From positions 1,397,619-1,461,618 of the forward strand of contig NZ_AP018689.1 of assembly GCF_002157735.2 (NCBI RefSeq): a DNA stretch of 64,000 bases, written 5' to 3'. Position 1 is the stretch's first letter. The number at the start of each line of letters is the position of its first letter. Position numbers and translations under genes: made by a program. Of the stretch, positions 17,394 through 27,464 are shown in pieces. Source of the stretch: Vibrio aphrogenes. GTDB taxonomy: Bacteria > Pseudomonadota > Gammaproteobacteria > Enterobacterales > Vibrionaceae. A model generated the notes under the pieces. That model did no database searches. It saw nothing but the letters and a program-made list of their open reading frames with translations, and was not told the DNA's origin.

Positions 17394-17427
17394 TAAAAAA
17401 AGCCTTACCAATTTCTTGATAAGGCTT
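17394..17427 (-). terminator. Rho-independent terminator after the BCCT gene remnant
   Basis: AAGCCTTA / TAAGGCTT stem on the minus strand followed by a run of seven T. It lies 40 bp past the stop of the truncated transporter. Confidence 0.75.
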
Positions 17428-17467
17428 ACTCTTTTTATAGGCTATGTGTAGTTATCCGCAGCTGAGG

Positions 17468-18346
17468 TTAGTTAGATGGTTGCTCTGGCGGAGTATCATC
17501 ATCATGCTCTTCCATATTCCAAGGTAAGATACCTGGTGAAATATGAATAAAGTGAAGATAACGTTCAAACTGATTCAAAATATCATTGATGATATCTTGC
17601 TGTTCATAGTTATACACGTCGTAAGCCTGCCCACCACGACGCAAGAAAACTTCAGCGCGGTAGTAATATTCATCTTCTGGCTCTTCACCTTCATAAGCAA
17701 ACTCTGGCATCTCATAACCCCGCAAGCGAATCTCATAAATAAATTCAACTTGCCCTTCTTTAAATACCTCAAAGTGTGCACGACATAACTCTTCATCGAA
17801 AGTCACTTCAGCTTGCCATTCTTGTGCTTCAAGCTCTTGCTCTACTTTCCGCATACTCTCTAGCGCCGTTACCTTAATGAATTTCTCGACATCACTACGA
17901 GCAGGGAAATCCACTAAGTTAGCCAGACGTTTTTTCCACATTCCCTTACCACTCGGGCCTGACGTAGTTTGTTGAGTCTGCATATATTGTTGCTGACTAC
18001 TTTCATGATGTCCTTCAATACGCAAAGCTTTAATCATGCCAACCATAGCAATCAGCATAATGATCGCAAATGGTAAGGCACTCACGACACTCGCGGTTTG
18101 AAGTGCACCTAAACCACCAGCCAGTAACAATACAGAAGCAACAATCCCCTCCGTTGCTACCCAGAATGTACGTTGCCATACCGGTGTATGTTGTGCGCCA
18201 CCAGAAGCCAGTGAGTCAATCACTAAAGACCCCGAGTCAGAGGAGGTAACAAAGAACGTAATGATCAAAATAACCGTGATAAAAGAAATGATCGAGGTCA
18301 TAGGTAAGCGTTCAAACAACTTAAACAGCGCAATCGCATTGTTGTC
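17468..18346 (-). pseudogene. BCCT-family osmolyte transporter lacking its N-terminal half
   Basis: The open frame encodes only the last transmembrane helices of a betaine/choline/carnitine transporter (TSSDSGSLVIDSLASGG and VSALPFAIIMLIAMVGM) plus the long soluble C-terminal domain seen in about 650-residue BetT-like proteins. Homologous reading continues upstream of the first usable start codon (DNNAIALFK, to 18346) and then meets a TAA in the same frame. The expected 350 or so upstream residues are absent, so a deletion removed the front of the gene. No ribosome site precedes the truncated frame. The terminator is still intact, suggesting recent loss. Confidence 0.8.
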
Positions 18347-18684
18347 TTAAAACAGGAATTAAAACCGTCGATGACCTTTTTTGCGTCTCTCCTTTGAAAA
18401 AATAAAAATCTATTATTGTTATGCTATTCGTGTTCAATCACCTAATCACGTCCAGTCACCTAACCAACAATAAAATACAATAACAACAATGTAGTAACAT
18501 TTAATTCAGAATACAAAACGGTGACTTTAATATCCATAAGTTTTGCAAGGATAAAGCCTTAAACTGACACAGATGAACAAAAATCAAACAACACATTCAA
18601 ATAGCAAACTCGGTAAGATCGATTTCCATTTATGTACCAAAGAATTATGAAGCAATTGATTCACCTGATATTCGTTTTATTTTT
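18347..18684. other. Intergenic region upstream of the truncated BCCT gene
   Basis: About 340 bp with no ORF of note. An AAAGGAGAG ribosome-site-like sequence lies at about 18387-18395 (minus strand), followed in another frame by AKKVIDGFN-like codons. This may be the original start of the deleted transporter, at low confidence. No terminator for tag was recognised. Confidence 0.35.
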
Positions 18685-19263
18685 CTATTTCACGGGTAAA
18701 TAACACTTTTCAAAACATGGACAATCAACAACATGATCATTCACCATCCCCACCGCTTGCATAAAGGCATAACAAATGGTTTCGCCCATAAATTTAAAGC
18801 CGCGTTTTTTTAAGAACTTGCTCATAGCTTGTGCTTGGGCACTGGTTGTCGGAATCTCGGACATCGATTGTCTTTTCGGTTGCAAAGGAACGCCATCGAC
18901 AAATTGCCACAATGCTGCTTGTAAGGAACCAAACTCTTGTTGTAATGCTAGTGCTGCCCTAGCATTAGAGAAGACTGAGGCAATTTTGCCTTTGTGCTTA
19001 ACTACATCAAAATTTTCAATAATATAAGGCACACGATCTTCGTGATATTGGGCTAAAGTAGCGATATCAAATCCTTCAAAAGCAGCATGATAACCCGCTC
19101 GTTTATTTAAAATCGTACGCCAACTGAGGCCCGCTTGTGCGCCTTCTAAACATATAAATTCAAATAAAATTGTGTCATCAAAGACCGGCACGCCCCATTC
19201 TTGATCATGATACTCACGTTCATTGTCATGCTTCATTGCCCAGCCACAGGTTGTATCGTTCAT
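18685..19263 (-). CDS. tag: DNA-3-methyladenine glycosylase I
   Basis: A 192-residue base-excision repair enzyme that removes 3-methyladenine from alkylated DNA. The N-terminal CGWAM, YHDQEWGVP, FICLEGAQAGLSW and the C-terminal MVNDHVVDCPCF give the Tag fold with its Cys-His zinc site. Length matches E. coli Tag (187 residues). It is encoded after pspC, separated by a strong terminator, so it has its own promoter. Confidence 0.94.
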   Translation of the reverse strand: MNDTTCGWAMKHDNEREYHDQEWGVPVFDDTILFEFICLEGAQAGLSWRTILNKRAGYHAAFEGFDIATLAQYHEDRVPYIIENFDVVKHKGKIASVFSNARAALALQQEFGSLQAALWQFVDGVPLQPKRQSMSEIPTTSAQAQAMSKFLKKRGFKFMGETICYAFMQAVGMVNDHVVDCPCFEKCYLPVK

Positions 19264-19278
19264 GTTGCTATCTCATAT

Positions 19279-19313
19279 AAAAAAACCTCTGTACAGCATA
19301 ACTGATACAGAGG
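19279..19313 (-). terminator. Rho-independent terminator of pspABC
   Basis: CCTCTGTA / TACAGAGG stem on the minus strand with seven T after it, 31 bp past the pspC stop. Confidence 0.78.
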
Positions 19314-19343
19314 CATTCTCATTCATTTTTGTCAGCTTAATGA

Positions 19344-19745
19344 TTAAAGCTGACGAAATTCTTTATTCACTTTATACGCATCTGAAGTGACATAGGCTTC
19401 CATTTGGCGCACTTTGGTTTCTATTTGTGAATATTCTTTATTCAAATCAGCCAACAATTCCGATGGTAGTTGTCCGGTTTGCCACGGCTTACTTTTTAAC
19501 GTGTGGTCAAAATCAAATTCGTCAGCGGCCACTAGATCATCTGGGCGTTTCTCAAGCATTAGCCATAAGCCAACATAGGCAAAAACAATCAAAATACCAC
19601 CGCCGAGTAAGAAAGCGGAGACCACAATAATACGTACCCACCAGACTTCCATGGAAAAATAGCGCCCTAAGCCAGCACAGACACCGGCGATTTTGCCATT
19701 TTTCGGTTCACGGTACAGCGCTTTACGATTCATCCCATTAGCCAT
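19344..19745 (-). CDS. pspC: Envelope stress response membrane protein PspC
   Basis: About 133 residues. The PspC domain (LYREPKNGKIAGVCAGLGRYF) leads into a hydrophobic helix (about residues 35-60), followed by a soluble tail with a helical end. PspC sits in the inner membrane and, with PspB, senses envelope stress and relieves PspA's hold on PspF. ATG 19745 is chosen because GGAG lies eight nucleotides upstream; earlier in-frame starts would extend into pspB without a ribosome site. It overlaps the pspB stop by 8 bp, as expected for co-translated partners. Confidence 0.92.
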   Translation of the reverse strand: MANGMNRKALYREPKNGKIAGVCAGLGRYFSMEVWWVRIIVVSAFLLGGGILIVFAYVGLWLMLEKRPDDLVAADEFDFDHTLKSKPWQTGQLPSELLADLNKEYSQIETKVRQMEAYVTSDAYKVNKEFRQL

Positions 19746-19968
19746 GCTCATTTCTCCAATTCGGTGATTCGACATCAAGGATTTTCTCTAATGTTTTGAC
19801 CCGCTGTTGCACGCTTTCTGCTCGCTCTGCTAACGTTTTAAGTTGCTCAAGTTCTTCATTGGATAATCCATGAGCTACCTTACGTTTACTACGGTAATGC
19901 AGCAGCAGCCACAATGGCGCGACAAAAATCAAGAACACAATTAAAGGTGCGACAAATAAAGTACTCAT
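19738..19968 (-). CDS. pspB: Envelope stress response membrane protein PspB
   Basis: A 76-residue protein with one N-terminal transmembrane helix (about residues 3-24) and a leucine-rich coiled coil (LKTLAERAESVQQRVKTLEK). This is the standard PspB layout: it works with PspC at the inner membrane to pass stress signals to PspA. It lies between pspA (94 bp upstream) and pspC (overlapping). Confidence 0.93.
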   Translation of the reverse strand: MSTLFVAPLIVFLIFVAPLWLLLHYRSKRKVAHGLSNEELEQLKTLAERAESVQQRVKTLEKILDVESPNWRNEHG

Positions 19969-20062
19969 TAACAGCTCCTAACCTACCCATTACAACGCTG
20001 TGATAGCTACCTTGATACGGTTACCTTGACCTTCAGCGTTGTAATTATTATTAAATTTTTAA

Positions 20063-20731
20063 TTAATGACTATCTTGCAGGCTTTTTTTAAGCTTGGCTA
20101 ATTCTTTTTCAATTTCATCATCGGCTTGCAACTCTGCAAATTCTTGGTTGAGATCTTTGCCTTTATTGCCCAAATCATAACTGTCCGCTTCAGCTTCAAG
20201 TTCATCAATTTTTCGCTCATATTGGGCAAACTTCGACATCGCTTCTTCAGTTTTTCCAGTATGCAACTGCTTTTTGATATCACGGCGGTGAGTCGCAGTT
20301 TGTTTGCGCATCACAATCGATTGCTGCTTAGCGCGCGTTTCCGTAATTTTGGTTTCCAGCTTCGTAACTTCACTAGACAATTTTTCAATTGACTCATCCA
20401 ATAAGGTTTTTTCTGTGCGTAAGTGTTTTAATTGTTCTTCCAGTTTTTGTTTTTCAATTAAAGCTGCGCGCGCCAGATCTTCACGCTGTTTTTGAATCGC
20501 CAGTGATGCTTTGGCTTGCCACTCATGAATATGCTCTTCAAGAAATTCAATACGACGAACCAGCTCTTTATTATCAGCCAAAGCTTTTGCTGAATGCGTG
20601 CGAACTTCCACTAAAGTGTCTTCCATTTCTTGGATGATCAAACGAATCATCTTTTCAGGATCTTCCGCCTTATCCAATAATGAGCTGATATTTGAATTAA
20701 CGATATCGGCAAAACGTGAAAAAATACCCAT
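20063..20731 (-). CDS. pspA: Phage shock protein A
   Basis: A 222-residue, almost entirely coiled-coil protein of the PspA/IM30 (ESCRT-III-like) family, with the typical start MGIFSRFADIVNSNISSLLD. At rest it binds and inhibits the activator PspF; under stress it binds and stabilises the inner membrane. First gene of pspABC, directly downstream of a sigma-54 promoter and divergent from pspF. Confidence 0.95.
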   Translation of the reverse strand: MGIFSRFADIVNSNISSLLDKAEDPEKMIRLIIQEMEDTLVEVRTHSAKALADNKELVRRIEFLEEHIHEWQAKASLAIQKQREDLARAALIEKQKLEEQLKHLRTEKTLLDESIEKLSSEVTKLETKITETRAKQQSIVMRKQTATHRRDIKKQLHTGKTEEAMSKFAQYERKIDELEAEADSYDLGNKGKDLNQEFAELQADDEIEKELAKLKKSLQDSH

Positions 20732-20802
20732 GTTGTGTTCCTTCTGTTATCGCAGTCTATAAAGTGATGGCAATCTATTTTTAGTGCCGTTGTTATCTAC
20801 AA

Positions 20803-20819
20803 TACACAAAGCGTGCCAA
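20803..20819 (-). promoter_or_regulatory. Sigma-54 promoter of pspABC
   Basis: The minus strand reads TTGGCACGCTTTGTGTA, with the -24 GG and the -12 G(T) ten bases apart. It matches the sigma-54 consensus in the -24 half and, as I recall the E. coli pspA promoter, shares its GT rather than GC at -12. It lies 72-88 bp before the pspA start. The AT-rich 100 bp beyond it, towards pspF, should hold the PspF and IHF sites. Confidence 0.75.
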
Positions 20820-20930
20820 TTCTTAATCTATTGTTTTTAATGCACTATTTTTATTTTCATTAATATCTCTTGCATTCATGTAAGCATTTTGACTAACTAT
20901 TAGTAAATTTAGCCGCAAGGTAGGTCATTA

Positions 20931-21989
20931 ATGAAAACGCAAAACATTATTGGTGAATCTGCGTCTTTCTTAGCCGCACTCGATAAAACCTCGCAACTCG
21001 CTGCCATCGAAAGGCCAGTCTTGATCATGGGTGAACGTGGCACGGGTAAAGAACTGATTGCGCAACGCTTACATTATTTATCCAAACGCTGGCAACACCC
21101 TTTGGTGAGTTTAAATTGCTCAGCTTTGAATGATGGCTTGATCGATTCTGAGTTATTCGGCCATGAATCCGGCTCGTTTACTGGCTCGAAAGGTCAACAT
21201 AAAGGACGTTTTGAAAGAGCGGAAAATGGCACGCTCTTTCTCGATGAACTGGCAACCGCCCCTTTCTCGGTACAAGAAAAGCTTTTACGTGTGATTGAAT
21301 ATGGCGAATACGAACGCGTTGGTGGCTACCGCACTTTACAAGCGAACGTACGCATCGTCTGTGCTACCAATGCTGATCTGCCCTCATTAGCACAACAAGG
21401 ACAGTTCCGAGCAGACTTACTCGATCGCCTTGCCTTTGATGTGATTCACTTACCGCCATTACGAGAGCGACAGGAAGACATTCTGTTATTAGCCGAGCAT
21501 TACGCCATTTTAATGTGTCAAGAGCTAAGTTTATCTATGTTTCACGGCTTTAGCCCACGAGTAAAAGCCGCCTTAATTGACTATGCATGGCCTGGTAATG
21601 TGCGAGAGCTCAAAAATGTGGTCGAACGAGCGGTGTACCGGCATGGTAATAAAGAGGGTTACATTGACGCTATTGAGTTTAATCCGTTTCAAACCGGAAT
21701 GTCTAATCACACTACGGCCAATCACAATACTTCCAATTGCAATACTTCCAACCACAAAAAAAGTGACACTGTAACTGAAAAGCCAATTAATAACAGCCCT
21801 TTGGATGTATCGAGCCTTAAGTTGCCCATTGATTACAAACAATGGCAACAAGAACAAGATATTAGTCTCATTCAACACAGCCTACATCAAGCCAAATATC
21901 ATCAGAGAAATGCAGCTAAACTCCTTGGCTTGAGCTACCATCAATTTAGGGGAATGTTACGAAAATACGACTTAATCGGTAAATTGTAA
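20931..21989 (+). CDS. pspF: Psp operon transcriptional activator (sigma-54 enhancer-binding protein)
   Basis: A 352-residue AAA+ activator without a receiver domain, as in PspF. Walker A is GERGTGKE and Walker B LFLDEL; the C-terminal helix-turn-helix is NAAKLLGLSYHQFRGMLRK. The sigma-54 contact loop, usually GAFTGA, reads GSFTGS (residues 81-86). The linker before the DNA-binding domain is expanded with an Asn/Thr/Ser-rich repeat (about residues 261-280), making it longer than E. coli PspF (325). It activates pspABC and is held off by PspA. Divergent from pspA and 79 bp upstream of sapA. Confidence 0.93.
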   Translation: MKTQNIIGESASFLAALDKTSQLAAIERPVLIMGERGTGKELIAQRLHYLSKRWQHPLVSLNCSALNDGLIDSELFGHESGSFTGSKGQHKGRFERAENGTLFLDELATAPFSVQEKLLRVIEYGEYERVGGYRTLQANVRIVCATNADLPSLAQQGQFRADLLDRLAFDVIHLPPLRERQEDILLLAEHYAILMCQELSLSMFHGFSPRVKAALIDYAWPGNVRELKNVVERAVYRHGNKEGYIDAIEFNPFQTGMSNHTTANHNTSNCNTSNHKKSDTVTEKPINNSPLDVSSLKLPIDYKQWQQEQDISLIQHSLHQAKYHQRNAAKLLGLSYHQFRGMLRKYDLIGKL

Positions 21990-22068
21990 TAGGCAATAAT
22001 GTCCATCCGAAATCATCGACTCGGCAGCAACACGCCAGTTCTGAATTGAGCACTTGGAAAGAGGTTCT

Positions 22069-23691
22069 ATGTTGACAAGATTATGCCGTCATTTAACACT
22101 CTGCTTAATGGGGGCACTACTCATTGGCTGTGATGACTCACAACAAGAAAACACTATTGAGCAAACGGGGTTTGTGTATTGTGGCACCAACCACCCACTG
22201 TTTCTTAACCCCCAACTCTCGGATGGCAGTGATAATATTAAATCGATTGGTCCGCAATTATTTAATTCATTATTGACTCTTGATCCGCAAAGCTTTCAAC
22301 CGCTCCCCAGTCTTGCCACATCTTGGCAGGTTGACGACAACAAAACCGCCTATACTTTTACCTTACGTCAGAACGTACAATTTCATCACACCTCATGGTT
22401 CACACCAACTCGCGCGATGAATGCATCGGATGTGGTATTCAGTTTTAAGCGTCTGACTGACTCCAGTTCGCCTTACTATTATGTCAATGGCGGCCGTTAT
22501 CCTTGGTTTGAGCGTATCGCCTTCCAATCTTTAATTAAGGATATTATCGCTATAGATGACTACCATGTGCGCTTTACCTTGCACCAACCAGACAATACTT
22601 TTTTAGATAATATTGCCACGGTTTTTGCCGCAATTCATTCTCAAGAATACGCTCAACAATTAGCGGCCAGAGGGGCTAAATCGCAACTGGATAACCGCCC
22701 AATTGGTACTGGGCCCTTTCAGCTCACCAGCAGCTACAAAAACACTTTAGTTCGGCTGGAGAAGAATCCTCATTATTGGCAAAGCTCACCCCATATGTCG
22801 CAAGTGGTGTTTGATTTTTCACACCGAGGTACTGGCACTTTAGCTAAACTACTGACTCGCGAGTGTGATGTCATGAGCGATCCCATCACCAGTCAGCTAC
22901 TTTCTCTCGATAACAATACCGATATTCAATCTATCAGTAGCCAAGCCATGAACGTTGCTTTTATCTCTTTTAATACCCAACATTTTGCTCTTAATGATGT
23001 ACGTGTTCGTCAGGCTTTGAGCTTTGCGATTAATCGTCAAAATATCATTGATGCGGTGTATTTTGGCCAAGGCCAGGTTGCGAGTTCATTATTACCTGAA
23101 GATTCATGGGCATATCAAGACAATCGTCTTCAAATTCGTTATGATCCGCAGTATGCTCAAGCGCTGCTACGGCAAGCAGGATATGATGACGGATTAAAGT
23201 TGACTATGTGGGTACCACTTTCAGCACAATCGTATAATCCGAGCCCTCATAAAACCGCCGAATTAATACAGTCAGACTTAGCCCAAATAGGGGTCGAACT
23301 CTCTATTTTAAGAGAACGTTATGTGGCGCGAGATTTTATGATTCAACCGCCTGAAGCTGAGCTGATCTTAACGGGTTGGGCGGCCAATACCGGTGAACCC
23401 GACAGCTTGTTACGACCGCAGTTATCATGCGGAGCACGCAGAGCAAATTTAAATGTATCGATGTGGTGTGATCCCGACTTCGATTTTTTATTGACGTTAG
23501 CCCGTGAAAGCGAGCAAACTCGTCACCGATTAAACTTATATCACCAAGCGCAAACGATGTTGACACAACAATTACCAATCATTCCGCTTGCTCATGGTGT
23601 ACAGTACCAAGTTCATCACAGCTCGCTGAGCGGATTTAGATTAAATCCATATAATTCAGGCAGCTTTGAACACGTTGTAAGGGAAAAATAA
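22069..23691 (+). CDS. sapA: Peptide ABC transporter substrate-binding protein SapA (lipoprotein)
   Basis: About 540 residues, family-5 extracellular solute-binding protein. The ATG at 22069 follows AAGAGG and gives a lipoprotein signal ending in LLIGC; an upstream in-frame TTG (22054) is less likely. The protein captures peptides in the periplasm for SapBCDF; in enteric bacteria SapA is linked to antimicrobial-peptide resistance. It overlaps sapB by one base (TAATG). First gene of sapABCDF, just downstream of pspF as in other gammaproteobacteria. Confidence 0.93.
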   Translation: MLTRLCRHLTLCLMGALLIGCDDSQQENTIEQTGFVYCGTNHPLFLNPQLSDGSDNIKSIGPQLFNSLLTLDPQSFQPLPSLATSWQVDDNKTAYTFTLRQNVQFHHTSWFTPTRAMNASDVVFSFKRLTDSSSPYYYVNGGRYPWFERIAFQSLIKDIIAIDDYHVRFTLHQPDNTFLDNIATVFAAIHSQEYAQQLAARGAKSQLDNRPIGTGPFQLTSSYKNTLVRLEKNPHYWQSSPHMSQVVFDFSHRGTGTLAKLLTRECDVMSDPITSQLLSLDNNTDIQSISSQAMNVAFISFNTQHFALNDVRVRQALSFAINRQNIIDAVYFGQGQVASSLLPEDSWAYQDNRLQIRYDPQYAQALLRQAGYDDGLKLTMWVPLSAQSYNPSPHKTAELIQSDLAQIGVELSILRERYVARDFMIQPPEAELILTGWAANTGEPDSLLRPQLSCGARRANLNVSMWCDPDFDFLLTLARESEQTRHRLNLYHQAQTMLTQQLPIIPLAHGVQYQVHHSSLSGFRLNPYNSGSFEHVVREK

Positions 23692-24653
23692 TGCTGGTTT
23701 ATACCCTGCGCCGCATAAACTTATTCATCATCACTTTATTAATGTTGACCTTGGTTGGCTACAGTATCTTACGTTTGGACCCCCTTTCTCCATGGGCAAT
23801 TCAAGACTTCTTTACCGGCTGGTTCAGCTATTTAAGTCAATTAGCGCAACTGAATTTTGGTGTCAATTTATACGGTGATCCAGTTATTGACGAAATCCAA
23901 TCCGTGTTTCCTGCCACATTAGAGCTGTGCTTTTTTGCGATGATTTTATCTTTGCTCATAGGCATTCCAATTGGCACAATTGCCGGCATGCGCCAAGGTA
24001 AAATCGTCGATACCTTTATCTCATTTACCTCAATGGTTGGCTACTCTATCCCTATTTTTTGGATAGCCTTAATGCTGATCATGTTTTTCTCTTTAAAACT
24101 TGGTTATACCCCGATTTCAGGCAGACACGGTTTATTATTAGAAATTCCAACCATCACAGGTTTTGCCACCATTGATACCTTCTTATCGGATGCGCCTAAT
24201 CGCAGCCAAATGATGCACAGTGTAGCGATGCACTTAATCTTACCTTGTCTGGTCCTTGCCTTAGCGCCAACCACAGAAGTGATCCGCATCATGCGCTCTT
24301 CAGTTTCAGAAGTGCGGAAACAAAACTATATTCGCGCAGCTCGTATTCGTGGTTTATCGACTTTTGAAATCATCTTCCAACACGTTCTTCGTAATGCCAT
24401 TCCTCCTATTATTCCCAAAATAGGCGTGCAGTTATCGACCATGTTGACCTATGCCATCATCACTGAATCCATTTTTAACTGGCCGGGTATTGGCCGCTGG
24501 TTATTAGATGCACTGGCCAATAAAGACTTTGTTTCGATACAAGCGGGCGTCATGACCGTCGCCACATTGGTATTGTTCGTAAATATTCTGTCAGAGCTTA
24601 TTGGCGCAATGGTTAACCCTTTAGTAAGGAAGCAGTGGTATGCTGTCAAATAA
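23691..24653 (+). CDS. sapB: Peptide ABC transporter permease SapB
   Basis: A 320-residue inner-membrane permease with about six transmembrane helices and the EAA-type coupling loop (YIRAARIRGLSTFEIIFQHV at about residues 209-228) that docks on the ATPases. Pairs with SapC. Overlaps sapA by one base and sapC by 14. Confidence 0.94.
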   Translation: MLVYTLRRINLFIITLLMLTLVGYSILRLDPLSPWAIQDFFTGWFSYLSQLAQLNFGVNLYGDPVIDEIQSVFPATLELCFFAMILSLLIGIPIGTIAGMRQGKIVDTFISFTSMVGYSIPIFWIALMLIMFFSLKLGYTPISGRHGLLLEIPTITGFATIDTFLSDAPNRSQMMHSVAMHLILPCLVLALAPTTEVIRIMRSSVSEVRKQNYIRAARIRGLSTFEIIFQHVLRNAIPPIIPKIGVQLSTMLTYAIITESIFNWPGIGRWLLDALANKDFVSIQAGVMTVATLVLFVNILSELIGAMVNPLVRKQWYAVK

Positions 24654-25527
24654 CATCTATCAAGAAGATCGCATCCCAGGTCAATTTGAGCGTTTTTGGC
24701 GCAGTTATCGCACCAATAGCCTCGCCATGTTTGGATTATGGTGCTTTGCAGGGCTGTTGCTCATCACTATTTTTGCTCAATGGATTGCGCCACACGACCC
24801 TTTAATTCAAGCCAGCGAACGATTACAGCCACCTTCTTGGAACCCTGAAGGGAATGTCGATTATTTCTTAGGAACCGATGATATTGGCCGCGATATTCTT
24901 TCTCGCCTCATTATTGGCAGTCAATTAACCTTTGGCTCAGGATTGATCATTATGCTGATTGCGACCGTCATTGGTTGCACCATTGGTATTTTTGCCGGCA
25001 TGACTAAAGGCATGTTGTCGAGCGTATTAAATCACCTTTTAGATACAGTAATGTCGATTCCATCTATTCTGCTGGCGATTATTTTTGTCGCCTTTTTAGG
25101 AACCGGTGAATTCAATATCTTATTGGCGATCGGCTTATCTTTGATCCCGCGTTTTATTCGTTCAGTTTACGTGGCAGTGAGTAGCGAAATGGAAAAAGAT
25201 TACAATATCGCGGCGCGTCTCGATGGTGCGAACTCTTTCCACGTTTTATGGAGCTCCATCTTACCCAACTTATCAACCGTCATTGCCGCAGAAATGACGG
25301 TAGCCGCTTCTATGGCGATTTTAGACATCAGTGCCTTAGGATTTTTAGAACTGGGGGCACAATCTCCTTCTCCTGAATGGGGAACCATGTTGGGAGATTC
25401 GGTGGATCTGATTTATCTTGCGCCGTGGACCGTCACTCTGCCGGGAATTTTTATTATGTTTTCTGTCATCATCATCAATTTAGTTGGCGAAGGTGTTCGT
25501 AATGCGCTCAGTGCGGGGACAGAATAA
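24640..25527 (+). CDS. sapC: Peptide ABC transporter permease SapC
   Basis: A 295-residue permease of the OppC/DppC group: N-terminal OppC_N helix, then the binding-protein-dependent transport domain with the coupling loop ([19 protein letters not shown]). Second membrane subunit of the Sap importer. Overlaps sapB by 14 bp and touches sapD (TAATG). Confidence 0.94.
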   Translation: MLSNNIYQEDRIPGQFERFWRSYRTNSLAMFGLWCFAGLLLITIFAQWIAPHDPLIQASERLQPPSWNPEGNVDYFLGTDDIGRDILSRLIIGSQLTFGSGLIIMLIATVIGCTIGIFAGMTKGMLSSVLNHLLDTVMSIPSILLAIIFVAFLGTGEFNILLAIGLSLIPRFIRSVYVAVSSEMEKDYNIAARLDGANSFHVLWSSILPNLSTVIAAEMTVAASMAILDISALGFLELGAQSPSPEWGTMLGDSVDLIYLAPWTVTLPGIFIMFSVIIINLVGEGVRNALSAGTE

Positions 25528-26558
25528 TGCCACTACTGGATATTAGAAATTTAACCATCGAAATTGAAACCCCACACGGCACCGTGAAAGCTGTTGAGCG
25601 AATGAGCTTAACCTTAAACGAAGGCGAGATCCGTGGTTTAGTGGGCGAATCAGGTTCCGGTAAAAGCTTGGTGGCTAAAGCCATTGTAGGACTGACTAAA
25701 GACACATGGAAAATCTCAGCCGACCGTATGAGGCTTGGGAATATTGACTTATTGCAGTTGACGGCAAAAGAACGACGTCGCGTGATCGCACGAGATATTG
25801 CGGTAATTTTCCAAGAGCCGGGCAGTTGTTTAGATCCTTCAGAACAAATTGGTCATCAGCTACGTGAAGCGATCCCCTCTTCTGCCTTTGAAGGCAAATG
25901 GTGGCAGCGTTGGCATTGGCGACATAAATCAGCTAAAGCGTTATTACACAAAGTTGGGATTAAAGATCACCGACAAGTCATGAATTGCTATCCATACGAG
26001 CTGACCGATGGTCAATGTCAAAAAATCATGATTGCTATGGCGATTGCCTCTAAACCCAAGCTCTTGATTGCCGACGAACCGACCAATGACCTTGATCCCA
26101 TCACGCAATCACAAATACTGCGTCTATTGAGCCGTTTAAATCAAGTCAACAACACTACTATCATGTTGATCGGCCATGACTTGACTACGATTACCCAATG
26201 GGCAACACGGATTACGGTAATGTATTGTGGTCAATCGGTAGAATCGGCAGATACCAAATCGATTTTAGAAGAACCCAAGCACCCTTATACGGTTGCCTTG
26301 TTGCATGCGATGCCTGACTTTAATGATTGGATCCCTCATAAAAGCCGCTTACCGTCGCTGCCCGGTTCGATTCCTCCTCTACAGCACTTACCAATAGGTT
26401 GCCGTTTGGGGCCTCGCTGTCCTTATGCGCAAACTAAATGCGTCCATGTGCCGATCAGACGTAAAATCAAAAATCACAAATTCAGTTGCCACTTTCCGCT
26501 TAATATGGAAAAGCACACCCTGGCTGAGAAAAAAGTCATTATGGAGAAACAAGTATGA
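25527..26558 (+). CDS. sapD: Peptide ABC transporter ATP-binding protein SapD
   Basis: A 343-residue ATPase of the OppD type: Walker A GESGSGKS, Walker B LLIADEPT, and a C-terminal oligopeptide-transporter extension with Cys residues ([14 protein letters not shown]). The ABC signature reads LTDGQ rather than LSGGQ, a feature shared with enteric SapD. It forms the ATPase pair with SapF. SapD is also known in E. coli to support Trk potassium uptake. Its stop overlaps the sapF start (ATGA). Confidence 0.93.
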   Translation: MPLLDIRNLTIEIETPHGTVKAVERMSLTLNEGEIRGLVGESGSGKSLVAKAIVGLTKDTWKISADRMRLGNIDLLQLTAKERRRVIARDIAVIFQEPGSCLDPSEQIGHQLREAIPSSAFEGKWWQRWHWRHKSAKALLHKVGIKDHRQVMNCYPYELTDGQCQKIMIAMAIASKPKLLIADEPTNDLDPITQSQILRLLSRLNQVNNTTIMLIGHDLTTITQWATRITVMYCGQSVESADTKSILEEPKHPYTVALLHAMPDFNDWIPHKSRLPSLPGSIPPLQHLPIGCRLGPRCPYAQTKCVHVPIRRKIKNHKFSCHFPLNMEKHTLAEKKVIMEKQV

Positions 26559-27343
26559 GTTCGCTGTTAGAAGTCATCGATTTATCGAAAAACTTTGTAA
26601 CTCGTTCTGGCTTTTTCACCAAGCGAGTTCATCAGGCGGTAAAGCCAATTTCTTTTACATTAGATGCCGGACAAACTCTCGGCATTATTGGGCAGAATGG
26701 TTCAGGAAAATCGACCTTAGCCAAAATGCTCGCCGGCGTTATTGAACCCACTCATGGCAAAATTTTTGTCAATGGTGAACAATTATTTGATAAAGATTAT
26801 TCAACGCGTTGTAAATTAATTCGCATGATTTTCCAAGATCCGAATACCTCGCTTAATCCACGTATTCAAATTGGAAAAATCCTCGAAGAGCCGTTAAAAC
26901 GTAATACTCAAATGACACCAGAAGCGCGAACCATGCGGGTAAAAGAAACCCTCACGCGCGTTGGTTTGTTACCAGAACACGCTTATTTTTACCCACAAAT
27001 GCTGGCAACCGGTCAAAAGCAGCGGGTTTGTTTAGCAAGAGCCTTGGTATTGCAACCCTCCGTCATTGTGGCAGATGAAGCTCTAAATGGGTTGGATATG
27101 GCGATGCGTTCACAGATCATCAATTTGTTTTTGGAATTACAAGAAGAAATGGGAGTGTCATTCGTGTATGTGTCTCAACACATTGGCGTGGTGAAACACA
27201 TTACCGATAAAATCATGGTGATGCATGAAGGTGAAGTCGTTGAAACCGGAGATACACAAAAAATTATCGCCTCACCACAGCATTCAATTAGTCAAAAGCT
27301 GATAGAAAACCATTTCAATAAAACACCAAGTCATTTGAAATAA
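26555..27343 (+). CDS. sapF: Peptide ABC transporter ATP-binding protein SapF
   Basis: A 262-residue ATPase: Walker [10 protein letters not shown], signature LATGQ, Walker B VIVADEAL, switch region YVSQHIG. Signature and Walker B differ from the consensus in the same way as in other SapF proteins. Last gene of sapABCDF. No clear terminator was recognised in the 120 bp that follow. Confidence 0.93.
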   Translation: MSSLLEVIDLSKNFVTRSGFFTKRVHQAVKPISFTLDAGQTLGIIGQNGSGKSTLAKMLAGVIEPTHGKIFVNGEQLFDKDYSTRCKLIRMIFQDPNTSLNPRIQIGKILEEPLKRNTQMTPEARTMRVKETLTRVGLLPEHAYFYPQMLATGQKQRVCLARALVLQPSVIVADEALNGLDMAMRSQIINLFLELQEEMGVSFVYVSQHIGVVKHITDKIMVMHEGEVVETGDTQKIIASPQHSISQKLIENHFNKTPSHLK

Positions 27344-27464
27344 GGTTATCCAGTCTTATCTTTGAGCACCGCCTCAAGTTAGGCACTTAAAGGTGAGACT
27401 TCTCTCTAGGTCAATGTTACAGAACACGTTCGCATCAATTCCACATTGATTCTACAGAACAAGG

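Noticed and set aside
21990..22068. Terminator between pspF and sapA
   Set aside because: No stem with a T-run was found; the two transcripts may overlap.
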